Shown: piece by piece, positions 34,762 to 46,488 of the stretch
Layout: each line of letters opens with the position of its first letter
How positions within the stretch are numbered: position 1 is the first letter of the stretch
From: Lamellibrachia columna
Lineage: Eukaryota; Annelida; Polychaeta; Sabellida; Siboglinidae
Assembly: GCA_963662155.1 (NCBI GenBank)
Contig: OY759267.1
Location: 34,700,976-34,764,975 of the forward strand
DNA length: 64,000 nucleotides
Direction: 5' to 3'
Notes under the pieces: generated by a model
Database searches by the model: none
Told to the model about the DNA's origin: nothing
Seen by the model: the letters and a program-made list of their open reading frames with translations, nothing else
Made by a program: the position numbers and the translations under genes

Positions 34762-36081
34762 ATGAGTACTGCCTGCCCAGCTGCTGCACTCGTTTCGACT
34801 ACCACCCGCCCAGCTGCTGCAATCGTGACGACTACCACCCGCCCAGCTGCTGCAATCGTGACGACTACCACCTGCCCAGCTACGGCAATCGTGACGACTA
34901 CCACCCGTCCAGCTGCTGCAATCGTGACGACTATCACCTGCCCAGCTACGGCAATCGTGACGACTACCACCCGTCCAGCTGCTGCAATCGTGACGACTAC
35001 CACCTGCCCAGCTACGGCAATCGTGACGACTACCACCCGTCCAGCTGCTGCAATCGTGACGACTACCACCCGCCCAGCTGCTGCACTCCTTTCGACTACC
35101 GCCTGCCCAGCGATGACTGCCTCACTGCTGCCAGTGCCAACCAAGCGGCCACACATCAAGAATGCTAAGGTTGTGTGTTCGTCAAAACAGCAGCGTGTGG
35201 ACTTCGTTTTAGATGAGTTCAGTTTGCTGACAGACGACCACGTATGGGTAGAACTACAATTGCTGAAGAAGCAATTTCCTGGAATGGCCGGCTTGCAAAA
35301 CCCAGTTCTCGGTGCCGTTCTGCAGTTCGCTGTTGCGAGTGGACCGTTTGTGCATGTACTGCATGATGGAGAACTGCACAGGGTAACTGTCGCCACTCCA
35401 CCACCCCACGTGGATGCAGATGTCATCGTTTATGACTCGCTCAACAGAAGTGTCAACATGCACTGCAAAATGCAGATTGCATCACTGCTGTGAACAACAC
35501 ACTCAAGAATCAGGTGTGTTGTTGACACCAGTCAGCGACAGAGTGGGGTCATTGATTGTGGGCTCTACGCCATTGCAGCAGCAACATCTGTGTGTTATGA
35601 GGAATTCCCCAGTGGCGAGTACGATCAGGCTGCAATGCGTGGACACTTGCGAACCTGCATTGAACGTGGTGTCATGACACACTTCCCAAGCAGCATGAGG
35701 TTAGACTTAATGTGTAACTTAATAATTGCCATGATATTGATGAGTACGCATTTATATAACGCGAGTGGGATCTTTAATTTCCCTTGGCATAAACAGTAGA
35801 TGTAAAATATATGCATATGATAATTATACATGTGTACGTATATATTCAATATGGTTGAAATATATTGAAAGATACTGGTATAGTTGAAATGTTTTCATGT
35901 AGGAAATTGTTGACAATTTATGCTGATTCTTTTGGTGGGATAGGCTGTAATATTTTCACCAAAATATAATAAAAACCACATTCTCTGATGTTATACATGC
36001 TCAGCAAATTTTTCACTTTGTTTGGATAGGTCTGCAGACACGTGTGCACATCTGAGTCACGATGGTGAAAATGATGACTGA
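34762..36081 (+). pseudogene. Ulp1-type cysteine protease region, copy 1, split by TGA
   Basis: The frame opens with ten copies of an 11-residue Thr/Ala/Pro repeat, then a linker, then a C48 (Ulp1/SENP)-like domain: LTDDHVWVELQLLKKQFPG, LQNPVLGAVLQF, a likely catalytic His in LHDGELHRVTVAT, Asp in VIVYDSLNRSV, then a TGA at 35491-35493. The same frame continues beyond it with QRQSGVIDCGLYAIA, which carries the Gln and nucleophile Cys. The exon ends near 35699. A further exon (36030-36109) finishes the frame with SADTCAHLSHDGENDD and TGA at 36079-36081. Such proteases cleave ubiquitin-like modifiers and are fused to integrases in some Ginger1 elements. Premature stop makes this copy non-functional unless read through. 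Confidence 0.75.
34779..35105 (+). repeat. 33-bp coding minisatellite, copy 1 (~10 units)
   Basis: Units of the form CGTGACGACTACCACC + CGCCCAGCTGCTGCAAT repeat every 33 bases, keeping the frame and encoding V-T-T-T-T-R-P-A-A-A-I with small variants (CPATAI alternates with RPAAAI). Unit length divisible by three preserves the frame. Confidence 0.95.
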
Positions 36082-38831
36082 CTTCTCACAGAAAAAGTGC
36101 TATGTTAAGGTAAATGTCTGTTTTGTAGTTTGAAGTATTATTTTTTTCATAACACAATAGTGAGAAATAATTTTTTGTCATTATGACTAAAATGTCTTTG
36201 TGCATCATTATGCAGGCGATTTCCAAACAAACAGATCACATGTGCTTAGGTACGTATCCTAATTAAAGGTGCTTAATCAATTTGTTTTTTGTTTTGGTAC
36301 ATTTTTGTCCAATTCAACAACAGGAATAAATATCGGGCTTTTGACATGCCGCGATAACACACTTTGCTGAAAGTGATCTTTTTTGCACCAGTAAACCTGA
36401 TGACGAGTTGATGCAGCTCCTATAGTTTTTTTTGCAGACAAATTGTTGCTTTGTTGTTGCAAATTAGACTTAAGTTTATGTTCATCTAACCTTTTGTTAT
36501 GACGGGTCACTTTAACGTTCATTCTGTTGCATGTTTAGTTTAAGACCACAGATTTTTATAGTATATTTTTGACAGATAGGTAAGTACTATCCAACATTCT
36601 TCTTTATAACTATAAATACAGTCAACCTTGCATACGTCAGATTCTCCTAAGTCGTATCTTCGCTCAGCTTGGACACAATTCCGACTTGGAATGTATTTAT
36701 TTCCCATACGAAATCTATGTCTAAGTCGGATCTTCACCTAACTCGGATTAAATCGCTTGGTCCCTTTGATTCCGACTTATGTGAGGTTTACGGTAAGTCT
36801 ACACTTGTCAAGGGCTAGAAATACATCAAATAATCTACTTGACCGCAGGCAGTTATAATAAAAAAGACATTTCCTGACAACTGGTATCATTAATTTAGAG
36901 CCCAGCGTTTGTAGTGAATTATCTAATACAGTGTGCAAATGATTTTTTAAAGCTATTTGTTTTCAATATTGTCACCTGTTCATTTACATGTACAAATCCC
37001 ATGATTTTGTTTCAGATTTTCTTTCACTGGATGATGACTTGGTGGAGTGGAATCCTGACAAAGTTGCCCCACATGTACAAGAGGCCTACGCTCTCATTAC
37101 AACATGCACAAAGAGACAGTTTGCTGATAAGGTAGCAATACTTAAGACAATAATGGTAACCGTAAAATGGCAAAATCAAACACTTTGTAACTTAGCTAAT
37201 ATTTTATGGATTTTGATGAACTTTCCATCAATATTAGTATGAACATCTATCATGCAAATTATGTATTCTATCACCCCTAATTCATTTACATATCCCTCAT
37301 TTTCATGTAGAAATGTGACTATTAAAATACATGTCTGCAAATGTCACTCTATAATAGAGCAATCACATATTAATGGAATTTTGCAGGGTTTGAAATTATA
37401 AGATGTTAAATTTTATATGTGTTTACAGGTGAGGGACATTGTGCTCAGCGACCTTCATGACATGTTCACATTCGAAGAACCCAAGTAAGTTAGCTATTAT
37501 AATATATATTATAATTAGAATCTTCAGGCTTTAAATTTCAAAACAAGCCATCACCATGTAGCATCTATAGGACCAATGTCCAAAAAAGTGTAGAAATGGA
37601 TTTTTGGAGGTCCGAGAAAACAAATTTTTATTCTAAAGAATTAAGTTATATTTTCTTATTGTATGCATAGGGGGATATTTTCCATCAAGTGTTCAAGTTT
37701 AATATGCATTATTTTTGTTGTAACTGTTACTTAAAGTCATGCCTGATTTTCATCGCTCTTAGTGGGAGCAATCCATGGTAACATTTTCGTTAGCCTGACT
37801 ATAATTCATGGCTTGAGAGGCAAGACACAATTTTTACTAAATGTACACTATAACTCCTATAATTATAAGGAGTGCAGACAGGAGCCTCAAGATCTTACAC
37901 AAAAATAATGATCATTCTTTAAAACAAAAGTAGTGTTGTCAAATTGCTTTTACGTATACATTGTAGGAATTGCAGTCACATTTATATTTATACATCAAAC
38001 TAAGTGCTATGTATCTCTACAAATGATATTTGATCTGTTTTTAGGGCAGGCCGCGTTCCAGCGAAGTATGCACGACATTGTGCAGCACTGAGGGGACAGC
38101 GCCTTAGACTATTGACCGACTACGCTGCCCTTGCCTCAGCATGTCCTGGGGTAAGATACCAAACAATGCTATTGAGATATGTTGTAGTGAAACATTTGCT
38201 CTTGAAATATATGGTAGATTTTCACTTGTGCAGGTGGGCCACCTCGCTGTCTTTGTCACCCACCTCGTCCAGTATTTGCCAAAATTGCCACCTCACAGCT
38301 ATTTCTTGTGCTCATATTTTTTCTGTTTATTATAAATAAATTAACAAATTAAAGTCGTGAAAGCATCAATAAAGTAAATAGCAGGTCGTGTATGCATTCG
38401 ATACCTTATCCAATCTATCAGTGTCTATGGGCTTGCCTTGGACATCATGCATGTTGAAGGGTCAGAACAAAAGTGAGGTTGACAAATGGTCAAATTCTAA
38501 AGTTTTATTTCAGTTTCCTTCTAACTTTAATGGAAAACGCTATTTTGAAATTAGGTTTTGAACACATTATAAGTTTTGTTACAATGCAAATCATTGTGCT
38601 TTATTTGTTCTATCTATACCGTCCTTTCTTTTTAATAACCTTTCGGTTATGATGCATTGCTTATAGATGGTATTTATTAAATAATTTATTGCTGACGCAT
38701 TTCACGTTTTAGGTTGTGGAAACACTGCTCATACAGGCAAAGAGGGCATGTGAGACAACAATCATAACAGGGTTGTACTCCACCGAAACCCTGTATCTGG
38801 TGCCAGACAATTTGAGGAAATTGTCATCTCT
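36062..38831 (+). CDS. Uncharacterised spliced reading frame downstream of the Ulp1 region
   Basis: Six exons join in phase: 36062-36109 (ATG, MVKMMTDFSQKKCYVK), 36216-36249, 37016-37131 (LSLDDDLVEWNPDKVAPHV), 37429-37484 (VRDIVLSDLHDMFTFEEP), 38045-38150 (RVPAKYARHCAALRGQRLRL) and 38713-38831 (ETLLIQAKRACETTIITGLY, ending LRKLSSL). Every junction has GT/AG. The only in-phase terminal exon is at 46232-46331, giving about 192 residues with no stop. I do not recognise the family. The first exon overlaps the end of the integrase/protease gene in another frame. The last four exons are duplicated at 44030-45670. An open frame through seven exons suggests a live or recently live gene, separate from the decayed transposase; a C-terminal transposase domain after a frameshift is an alternative. 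Confidence 0.6.
36613..36796. mobile_element. pogo/Tigger-like MITE
   Basis: About 182 bp with imperfect inverted ends: TACAGTCAACCTTGCATACG at the left and CGACTTATGTGAGGTTTACG…TA at the right. Internal repeats of (A)AGTCG(T/G)ATCTTC are in both orientations. Ends of the form ACAGTxxACCT and TA flanks are typical of pogo/Tigger Tc1-mariner relatives. It lies in an intron. Only its right half remains in the duplicate (43724-43830), so the element was present before duplication. Confidence 0.65.
37132..37428 (+). other. Intron of the uncharacterised gene
   Basis: AT-rich intron sequence, also present in the second copy at 44146-44451 with small differences. Confidence 0.5.
37485..38044 (+). 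other. Intron of the uncharacterised gene
   Basis: No internal gene. The second copy (44500-44881) lacks about 180 bases of it. Confidence 0.5.
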
Positions 38832-39272
38832 GTAAGTTACAAAAATAAGGGTAATTTATCTAATTATACGTGAATACATTTATGTACAATATATGGCACA
38901 CTTCTTTTTTTAACTCTGTACATCATGTGTTACGAACACCTGGATTATGAAGCTTTTAAGGTGTAAGTAGGAATAATCTAACGATATATGCTCACTAGAC
39001 GTAACACCACTGCAGTCTTTTAAAATTGCTTCTCAATATAATAGCTCGTCAATTCTGACATTATTTTACTTCAAACTATCTACTATGTGAATAGCCTATT
39101 TGAATTTCATATTCAGAATAATGAAGGTCCACGAACGGATTAAAAAATCTGCATGTCTGACACATTGCTAACTTCAAGTAACAAATTCACAAAGCAACAC
39201 TTATAATAGAGGTATTATTCTAACAGTATTCTTTGAATGCAAATGAGAAATAGTGCAGTCGGTGAAAATTGC

Positions 39273-41986
39273 ACAAAATGAAGACTGGCTCCCGAGCTTC
39301 AGCCCATCAAAACAGATGGTACCTGGGATGTAGTAGGTATCGACCTGATGGGGCCTTACTTCGAAACAGAACGGGGCAGTAAATACATTTTCACTGCGAC
39401 TGATTTGTTTTCTAAGTTTGTCTTCGCAAGGCCGATTAAGGTACTAATAGCACTGCACAGTTCTGTTTGGCTTTCAATCATATTGTGTGTCCACTTCTAT
39501 ATGCACAGTTTATTACCGACCTTCACACATCCTTTATGGACATGGTAAATGACGCTATAGGCTAACTTTGTTATCAGCCCTCACTGTAACCAATTGAACT
39601 GACTTCAAATACTATTGCATTTGACAGTATTTACATTGATGCTGTTTTGGGCAATATTATCTAGCTTCCTTGCTTCCCTTGGACGTATGCTTTATATGTG
39701 GATTACAGTATATGTATCTGTCATGGCAAATGTTTGAAGTGCAAATGTACAATAATGTTCAATGATGGATTCTGATTGACAGTGACAGAGCAAAGCTGCA
39801 GGGGATGTCAGTGCTTCTATTCCTACGGGCCACCACAACGCCTCCTGAGTGACCAAGGTCGTGAATTTATAAATGAGGTATGGCACAAATACACAACTGA
39901 ATTTGCTTTCAGCCCAATTACATTGTTTTCGTTTCAAGTAAAATTTAGTCCACAATTTATCATTGCTGATTAGAACAACGAGATGACTTATTATATGTGA
40001 AACTACATTACGTTGGATTGATGCATTATACAAAAATTGATGTGGATTATGTATGTTGTCCATGCTAATCAAGCTATCTTGTTGTTTATCCTGCAGTAAT
40101 TGATTACGGTTTTCTGTTGTCAGCTCAATGATCACATCTTGAAGGCATTTGGGGTGCGTCACTCTGTAACATCAGCCTACCATCTGGCCTGTAAAGGGCA
40201 AGACGAACGCAAAGACAGGTCAATTGGTGCTGCAATTTCAAAATACATAAACACGTAAGTATCCTGTAAGTGCAACCATTAATGAAAAATTCTACAAATA
40301 TGATTTAAAGATGTCATGTTATAGACCTTCATTCATTTTGCTTACAAAAAAATCTTAACAAAATAAAATTAATAAATTGTTTAATTATAAGTTTTGAACT
40401 TAAATTATGATGCACTAATAATTTCTTCATTCCCTGTCTTCGGGGGTGAGGCTACCTTGGATATATCAATACTCTGCTGAATCAAGTAGAAGAATGCTGG
40501 ATAAAAGTAGTACTGAATGACTGAGAAAGGTTTGGCAATAAATCGTATTGTATACATTACATTATTTTGTCGCACAGAGAAGACTGATTGGGATTTGCAT
40601 ATTGTGGAATGCAGCATTTTCATGCAATATCTCCTACCAACAGTCTATCAAGATGACTCCGTACAAAGTGAGCAAATACATGTTACCATTTCTTGCAAAG
40701 TGAAAGGTATTTTTTAACTAAATACACATACCTATATATTTATGTCAAATAATTACCATCTCTGGCTTAAATTTCTTCTTGCCAAATTGCCTACTTTCCA
40801 CTCTCCAAAAACTAAAGACAATTTTTGTTTACGTTTTCTCTCACTTTACTCAAGATTTCAATATATTTCACTCAGTTCACACAACCCTCACCCAAAATCC
40901 TGGCTCTCCAATTATTTTCAATTAGGCGAGAAACCTCATTTTTCAATTCAAATGCGCCGACAATGAGTGGTCAGGCGTTAGCGAGAGCCCAGCATCTGAT
41001 ACTACTGACAACATAATGTGTAAATGATACCTGAATGCATAATATACTAACTAGAGATAACAAATATAATAAACAAAATTGTTGGTCCTTTGATTGAAAA
41101 TGCAAAACAAATTTAAACACAACGTTTACTGCTGCGTGGGTGTGATGCTTTAAAACAATGCATGTAAATAAATGTGCTACTCGTCTGAGTAGTTGCAGTT
41201 TATAGTTATATTTTATTAATTGTTCATTTTCATTTTGTGTTGTCAAGGCTCTCTAAGCGTGATCCCCACATGGCAGGAACCTTGAACAACCTCGGCGAAC
41301 TGACAGCTGATATCAAAGTTGCAGGTGTCTGTGAGGAGACTAATGTGGCTCGCTTTATGGAGAATGCCAAGAAACTTGATGAGAAGGTCATGCACAAATG
41401 TCACTATCCTCATGAAATATGATGAACACCCTTTGCACAGCATAAATAGATTAACAACTTTGATTAATACATCACTTCTTTAAGGCCAGACACAGGTAGA
41501 TAGGGTTATTTTTTCATTTATGCAAATAGTCCAATTTTACATGGTATGGAATGGGTCTTGGTGAGTAAAAATATATGTTGACGTTTTCCAGCCACAGCCT
41601 GTTTCCATCGTAACAAAAGAAAGGCCGCCATATTTGAATAAAAAAACTTAAAGTATGGAAAAAAACTTGGTTTTAGCTACAAATATTGGTTTATCTTTAA
41701 AAGTATTGATGATTTTTTTTTTAAAGTCTGGTAATTTGCACAGAATATGTATGCTGAATGCAACTTTCCAAACCTTGTTTGGATGGCATTATTATTCCCA
41801 GAGATATCCTATTTGTAAATTGTATTAATTTTTTTCTGCCTTTACAGATTCAAGAAAACATCACCTGTGCCCAGTCCAAACAAAAGCGTGTATACAGCAG
41901 GAAAATGGCGAAAGGAGTACAGGTGTTTAATTTCAAGGAGGGTGATCACGTGTTGCGTCGCAACATGGTGAAGGCGAACACTAAGG
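39273..41986 (+). pseudogene. Integrase gene copy 2: catalytic-core exons
   Basis: Exons in order: 39273-39440 (first Asp in GIDLMGPYFETERGSKY, TATDLFSKF); 39783-39877 (YGPPQRLLSDQGREFINE, second Asp); 40124-40254 (LNDHILKAFGVRHSVTSAYH, CKGQDERKD with the catalytic Glu of the DDE triad); about 40576-40730 (DWDLHIVE and, in another frame, IKMTPYKVSKYM); 41248-41386 (MAGTLNNLGELTADIKVAGV); and 41848-41986 (TCAQSKQKRVYSRKMAKGV, FKEGDHVLRRN). The DDE residues are all recognisable. The same one-base loss as in copy 1 (GGCTCCCGAG) shifts the first exon, and exon four is frame-broken. No H2C2 exon and no acceptor lie before 39273: the sequence changes at the duplication junction there. Confidence 0.75.
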
Positions 41987-42430
41987 GTAATAATTGTAAA
42001 AATTACTTTTCAATGAGATGGAAACCAGTGGTTCACACACCAGACGTAAAATCTAATTATTTTGTCAATTATAATTTTTTTTGATCACAATGCTTGCTCG
42101 GAGAGTTAATGGGAGCAGATACCGTACAGCGGAGTCTATCCCAGAGCACTGTCACCAGATCTATTAAAAGCGAGATGCAAGAATGTGAGGACGAGACATT
42201 CTACAATATTGATGGTAACTGAGCAAGCTGATGATTGACAACTCATCAAACAAATGCCTCTTTTTATAGTCACACCTCTTGACAAAAATACTTCTCACTT
42301 GGCTGCTTATTATTATTTTACATATTACTATTAGCATTAAAATAATAATATGCATATTTTGGTGATGTTAGGATGCATGTCATTTGTCTCATTTTAATTA
42401 ACTATATCACATTATGCTTGTCTGATGCAG

Positions 42431-43598
42431 GTGGTAAGCTGGAGGCCAACTGGCTCGGTCCATACTTAGAGAAGGACGGGGTGCTGTTGAAGCGCAAAGT
42501 GAACTTTGGCCAGCTCAAGCCATATTTAGATCGCACGTTTCATGAAGGTATAGTAAACTTATCTGTTTTTTATATGTATTTTTAGTAATGTTTTTTTATT
42601 GTTTTTGTCTTGGTTGGGGGCTGCATATTTCTTCCCATTGTATCAAATAACAGGCATGAGGTGATTAACTTCACCTAATCATTAACTTAATAATTAATGA
42701 GTACTGCCTGCCCAGCTGCTGCACTCGTTTCAACTACCACCCGCCCAGCTGCTGCAATCGTGACGACTACCACCCGTCCAGCTGCTGCAAACGTGACGAC
42801 TAGCACCCGCCCAGCTGCTGCAATCGTGACGACTACCACCCGCCCAGCTGCTGCAATCGTGACGACTACCACCCGCCCAGCTACTGCAATCGTGACGACT
42901 ACCACCCGCCCAGCTGCTGCAATCGTGATGACTACCACCCGCCCAGCTGCTGCATTCGTTTCGACTACCACCCGCCCAGCTGCTGCAATCGTGACGACTA
43001 GCACCCGCCCAGCTGCTGCAATCGTGACGACTACCACCCACCCGCCCACCTGCTGCAATCGTGACGACTACCACCCGTCCAGCTACTGCAATCGTGACGA
43101 CTACCACCCGCCCAGCTGCTGCAATCGTGATGACTACCACCCGCCCAGCTGCTGATAAACGACCAAGCAATTTCCTGGAATGGCCGGCTTGCAAAACCCA
43201 GTTCTCGGTGCCGTTCTGCAGGTCGCTGTTGCGAGTGGACCGTTTGTGCAGGTACTGCATGATGGAGAACTGCACAGGGTAACTGTCGCCACTCCACCAC
43301 CCCATGTGGATGCAGATGTCATCGTTTATGACTCGCTCAACAGAAGTGTCAACATGCACTGCAAAATGCAGATTGCTTCACTGCTGTGAACAACACACTC
43401 AAGAATCAGGTGTGTTGTTGACACCAGTCAGCGACAGAGTGGGGTCATTGATTGTGGGCTCTATGCCATTGCAGCAGCAACATCTGTGTGTTATGAGGAA
43501 TTCCCCAGTGGCGAGTACGATCAGGTTGCAATGCGTGGACACTTGCGAACCTGCATTGAACGTGGTGTCATGACACACTTCCCAAGCAGCATGAGGTT
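42431..43598 (+). pseudogene. GPY/F exon and Ulp1-type protease region, copy 2
   Basis: GPY/F exon 42431-42547 is identical in protein to copy 1. The following exon has about thirteen 33-bp repeat units (42719-43153), some out of frame because of an added CCAC… segment near 43038, then jumps straight to the LEWPACK/GLQNPVLGAVLQ region. About 130 bases present in copy 1 (the KRPHIKN…LLTDDH part) are deleted. His (LHRVTVAT), Asp (VYDSL), the same TGA (43387-43389) and the Gln/Cys segment (QRQSGVIDCGLYAIA in the continuing frame) are all present. This copy is more damaged than copy 1. Confidence 0.75.
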
Positions 43599-43723
43599 AG
43601 ACTTAATGTGTAACTTAATAATTGCCATGATATTGAAGAGTACGCATTTATGCCATGATATTGAAGAGTACGGGTGTTAGTTCACACCAGGATGCATTTA
43701 TATAACGCAGTTACATTTCACTT

Positions 43724-43830
43724 GTAATGTATTTATTTCCCATACGAAATCTATGTCTAAGTCGGATCTTCACCTAACTCGGATTAAATCGCTTGGTCGC
43801 TTGATTCCGACTTATGTGAGGTTTATTGTA
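43724..43830. mobile_element. Right half of the pogo-like MITE, copy 2
   Basis: Matches 36687-36796. About 0.9 kb equivalent to 35790-36686 is missing here, including the first two exons of the uncharacterised gene. Confidence 0.6.
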
Positions 43831-44029
43831 AGTCTACACTTGTCAAGGGCTAGAAATACATCAAATAATCTACTTGTCCGCAGGCAGTTATAAAAAAAAA
43901 AAAACATTTTCTGACAACTGGTATCATTAATTTAGAGCCCAGCGATTGTAGTGAATTATCTAATACAGTGTGCAAATGATTTCTTTAAAGCAGTTTGTTT
44001 TCAATATTTTTTACATGATTTTTTTTCAG

Positions 44030-45670
44030 ATTTCCTTTCACTGGACGATGACTTGGTGGAGTGGAATCCTGACAAAGTTGCCCCACATGTACAAGAGGCC
44101 TACGCTCTCATTACAACATGCACAAAGAGACAGTTTGCTGATAAGGTAGCAACACTTAAGACAATAATGGTAAACGTAAAATGGCAAATTCCAACACTTC
44201 ATAACTTGGCTAATATTTTATGGATTTTGATGAACTTTCCATCAATTTTAGTATGGACATCTATCATGCAAATTATGTATTCTATCATCCCTAATTCATT
44301 TGCATATCCCTCATTTTCATATCCAAATGTAGAAATGTGACTATTAAAATACATGTCTGCCAATGTCACTCTATTATACAGTAGTCACATATTAATGGAA
44401 TTTTGCAGGGTTTGAAATTATAAGATGTTAAATTTTTATATGTGTTTACAGGTGAGGGACATTATGCTCAGTGACCTTCAGGACATGTTCACATTCCAAG
44501 TTAGCTATTATAATATATATTATAATTAGAATCTTCAGGCTTTAAATTTCAAACCAAGCCATCACCATGTAGCACCTATAGGACCAATGTCCAAAAAAGT
44601 GTAGAAATGGATTTTTGGAGGTCCGAGAAAAAAATGTTAAGTAATATTTTCTTATTGTATGCATAGGGAGATATTTTCCATCAAGTGTTCAAGTTTAATA
44701 TGCATTATTTTTGTTGTAACTGTTACTTAAAGTCATGCCTGATTTTCATCGCTCTTAGTGGGAGCAATCCATGGTAACATTTGCTTTTACGTATACATTG
44801 TAGGAATTGCAGTCACATTTATATTTATACATCAAACTAAGTGCTACGTATCTCTACAAATGATATTTGATCTGTTTTTAGGGCAGGCCGCATTCCAGCG
44901 AAGTATGCACGACATTGTGTAGCACTGAGGGGACAACGCCTTAGACTATTGACCGACTATGCTGCCCTTGCCTCTGCATGTCCTGGGGTAAGATACCAAA
45001 CAATGCTATTGAGGTATGTTATAGTGAAACATTTGCTCTTGAAATATATGGTAGATTTTCACTTATGGAGGTGGGCTACCTCGCTGTCTTTGTCACCCAC
45101 CACGTCCAGTATTTGCCAAAATTGCCACCTCACAGCTATTTCTTGTGCTCATATTTTTCTGTTTATTAAAAATAAATTAACAAATTAAAAAAGTTGTGAA
45201 AGCATCACTAAAGTAAATAGCAGGTCGTGTATGCATTAGATACCTTATCCAATATATCAGTGTCTATGGGCTTGCCATGGACATCATACACTTTGAAGGG
45301 TCAGAACAAAAGTGAGGTTGACAAATGGACAAATTGTAAAGTGTTTATTTCAGTTTACTTCTAACTTCAATGGAAAACACTATTTTGAAGTTAGGTTTTG
45401 AAAACATTTAAGTTTCGTTACAATGCAAATCGTTGTGCTTTATTTGTTCTATCTATACCTTCCTTTCTTTTTAATAACCTTTCGTTTTTGATGCATTGCT
45501 TATAGATGGTATTTATTAAATAATTTATTGTTGACACATTTCACGTTTTAGGTTGTGGAAACACTGCTCATACAGGCAAAGAGGGCATGTGAGACAACAA
45601 TCATAACAGGGTTGTACTCCACCGAAACCCTGTATCTGGTGCCAGACAATTTGAGGAAATTGTCTTCTCT
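44030..45670 (+). pseudogene. Second copy of four exons of the uncharacterised gene
   Basis: Exons 44030-44145, 44452-about 44500, 44882-44987 and 45552-45670 correspond to those at 37016-38831 with a few substitutions. In the second exon about 12 bases have been lost across the end (…CACATTCCAAGTTAGC), which removes the GTAAGT donor. The first two exons are deleted. The last exon ends in the same phase as its twin, so either could join the terminal exon at 46232, but only the first copy has a start and a full set. Confidence 0.65.
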
Positions 45671-46231
45671 GTAAGTTACAAGAATAAGGGTAATTTATCT
45701 AATTATACGCGGATACATTTATGTACAAGATATGGCAGTCGCTACTTTTTTTAACTCTACATCATGTGTTATGAACACCTGGATTATGAAGCTTTTAAGG
45801 TGTAAGTAGGAATAATCTAATGATATATGCTCACTAGATGTAACACCACTGCAGTCTTTTAAAAGTGCTTCTCAATATAATGGCTCGTCAAATCTGACAT
45901 TATTTTACTTCAAACTCTCTACTATGTGAATAGCCTATTTGAATTTCATATTCAGAATAATGAAGGTCCACGAATGGATTAAAAAATCTGCATGTCATTG
46001 ACACATTGCTAACTTCAAATAACAAATTCACAAAGCAACACACTTATAATAGAGGTGTTATTCTAACAGTATTCCTTGAAGACTACTGGGTCAATTGTAT
46101 GTTTCTTCTGTATTAGGCTGTGCAGGATTTCTCATCATAATAATAATAACATTTATTTTGTTCAGCGCCACATCCAATATTGTTCACAGAGCTTTAAAGT
46201 TGCATTATATGTGTAATTCATTCCATTGCAG

Positions 46232-46331
46232 CGCATCGTACAAGAGGCTTGTTGTCGAACCATTTCTGTTTGGTCAAACACTTCAAGCCCTTGGCCTGAA
46301 AGAAGAACACGCCAATGCAATCGTTGGTTAG
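46232..46331 (+). CDS. Terminal exon of the uncharacterised gene
   Basis: After acceptor CATTGCAG the frame that continues phase 2 of the exon ending LRKLSSL reads SYKRLVVEPFLFGQTLQALG, then LKEEHANAIVG and TAG at 46329-46331. This is a single-copy exon lying after the second duplicate block. A poly(A) signal follows at 46489. Confidence 0.6.
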
Positions 46332-46488
46332 CCAGATGTGACGCTATCGATTGCACTAAGCCTCGTTATGTTAATTTGTTGTCATTTGTATTCGCTGCCG
46401 ATTGTGCTGACTTAGCAGACCCACTCTGATTGAATCGTCTTATAAGTAATGTTATGTAAGACTTCAAATTGTTGCACTGGTGTGCATG

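Larger units (their letters stand above)
34172..46077 (+). repeat. Tandem segmental duplication of the integrase/Ulp1 locus
   Basis: Copy 1 (34172-39236) and copy 2 (39273-46077) are direct repeats. Copy 1 lacks a ~2.85-kb block equal to 39460-42312. Copy 2 lacks about 0.9 kb (equal to 35790-36686), about 130 bases of the protease region and about 180 bases of one intron. Homologous parts, introns included, are a few percent different. The join between copies lies at 39237-39272. Confidence 0.85.

Noticed and set aside
34740..35426. Minus-strand Val/Ala-rich protein over the minisatellite (also 42687-43359)
   Set aside because: Antisense reading of a 33-bp repeat whose plus-strand frame continues into the protease domain.
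37016..38831. COMMD-family identity for the unknown spliced gene
   Set aside because: A loose impression from leucine-rich segments near the end; no COMM-domain motif could be matched.
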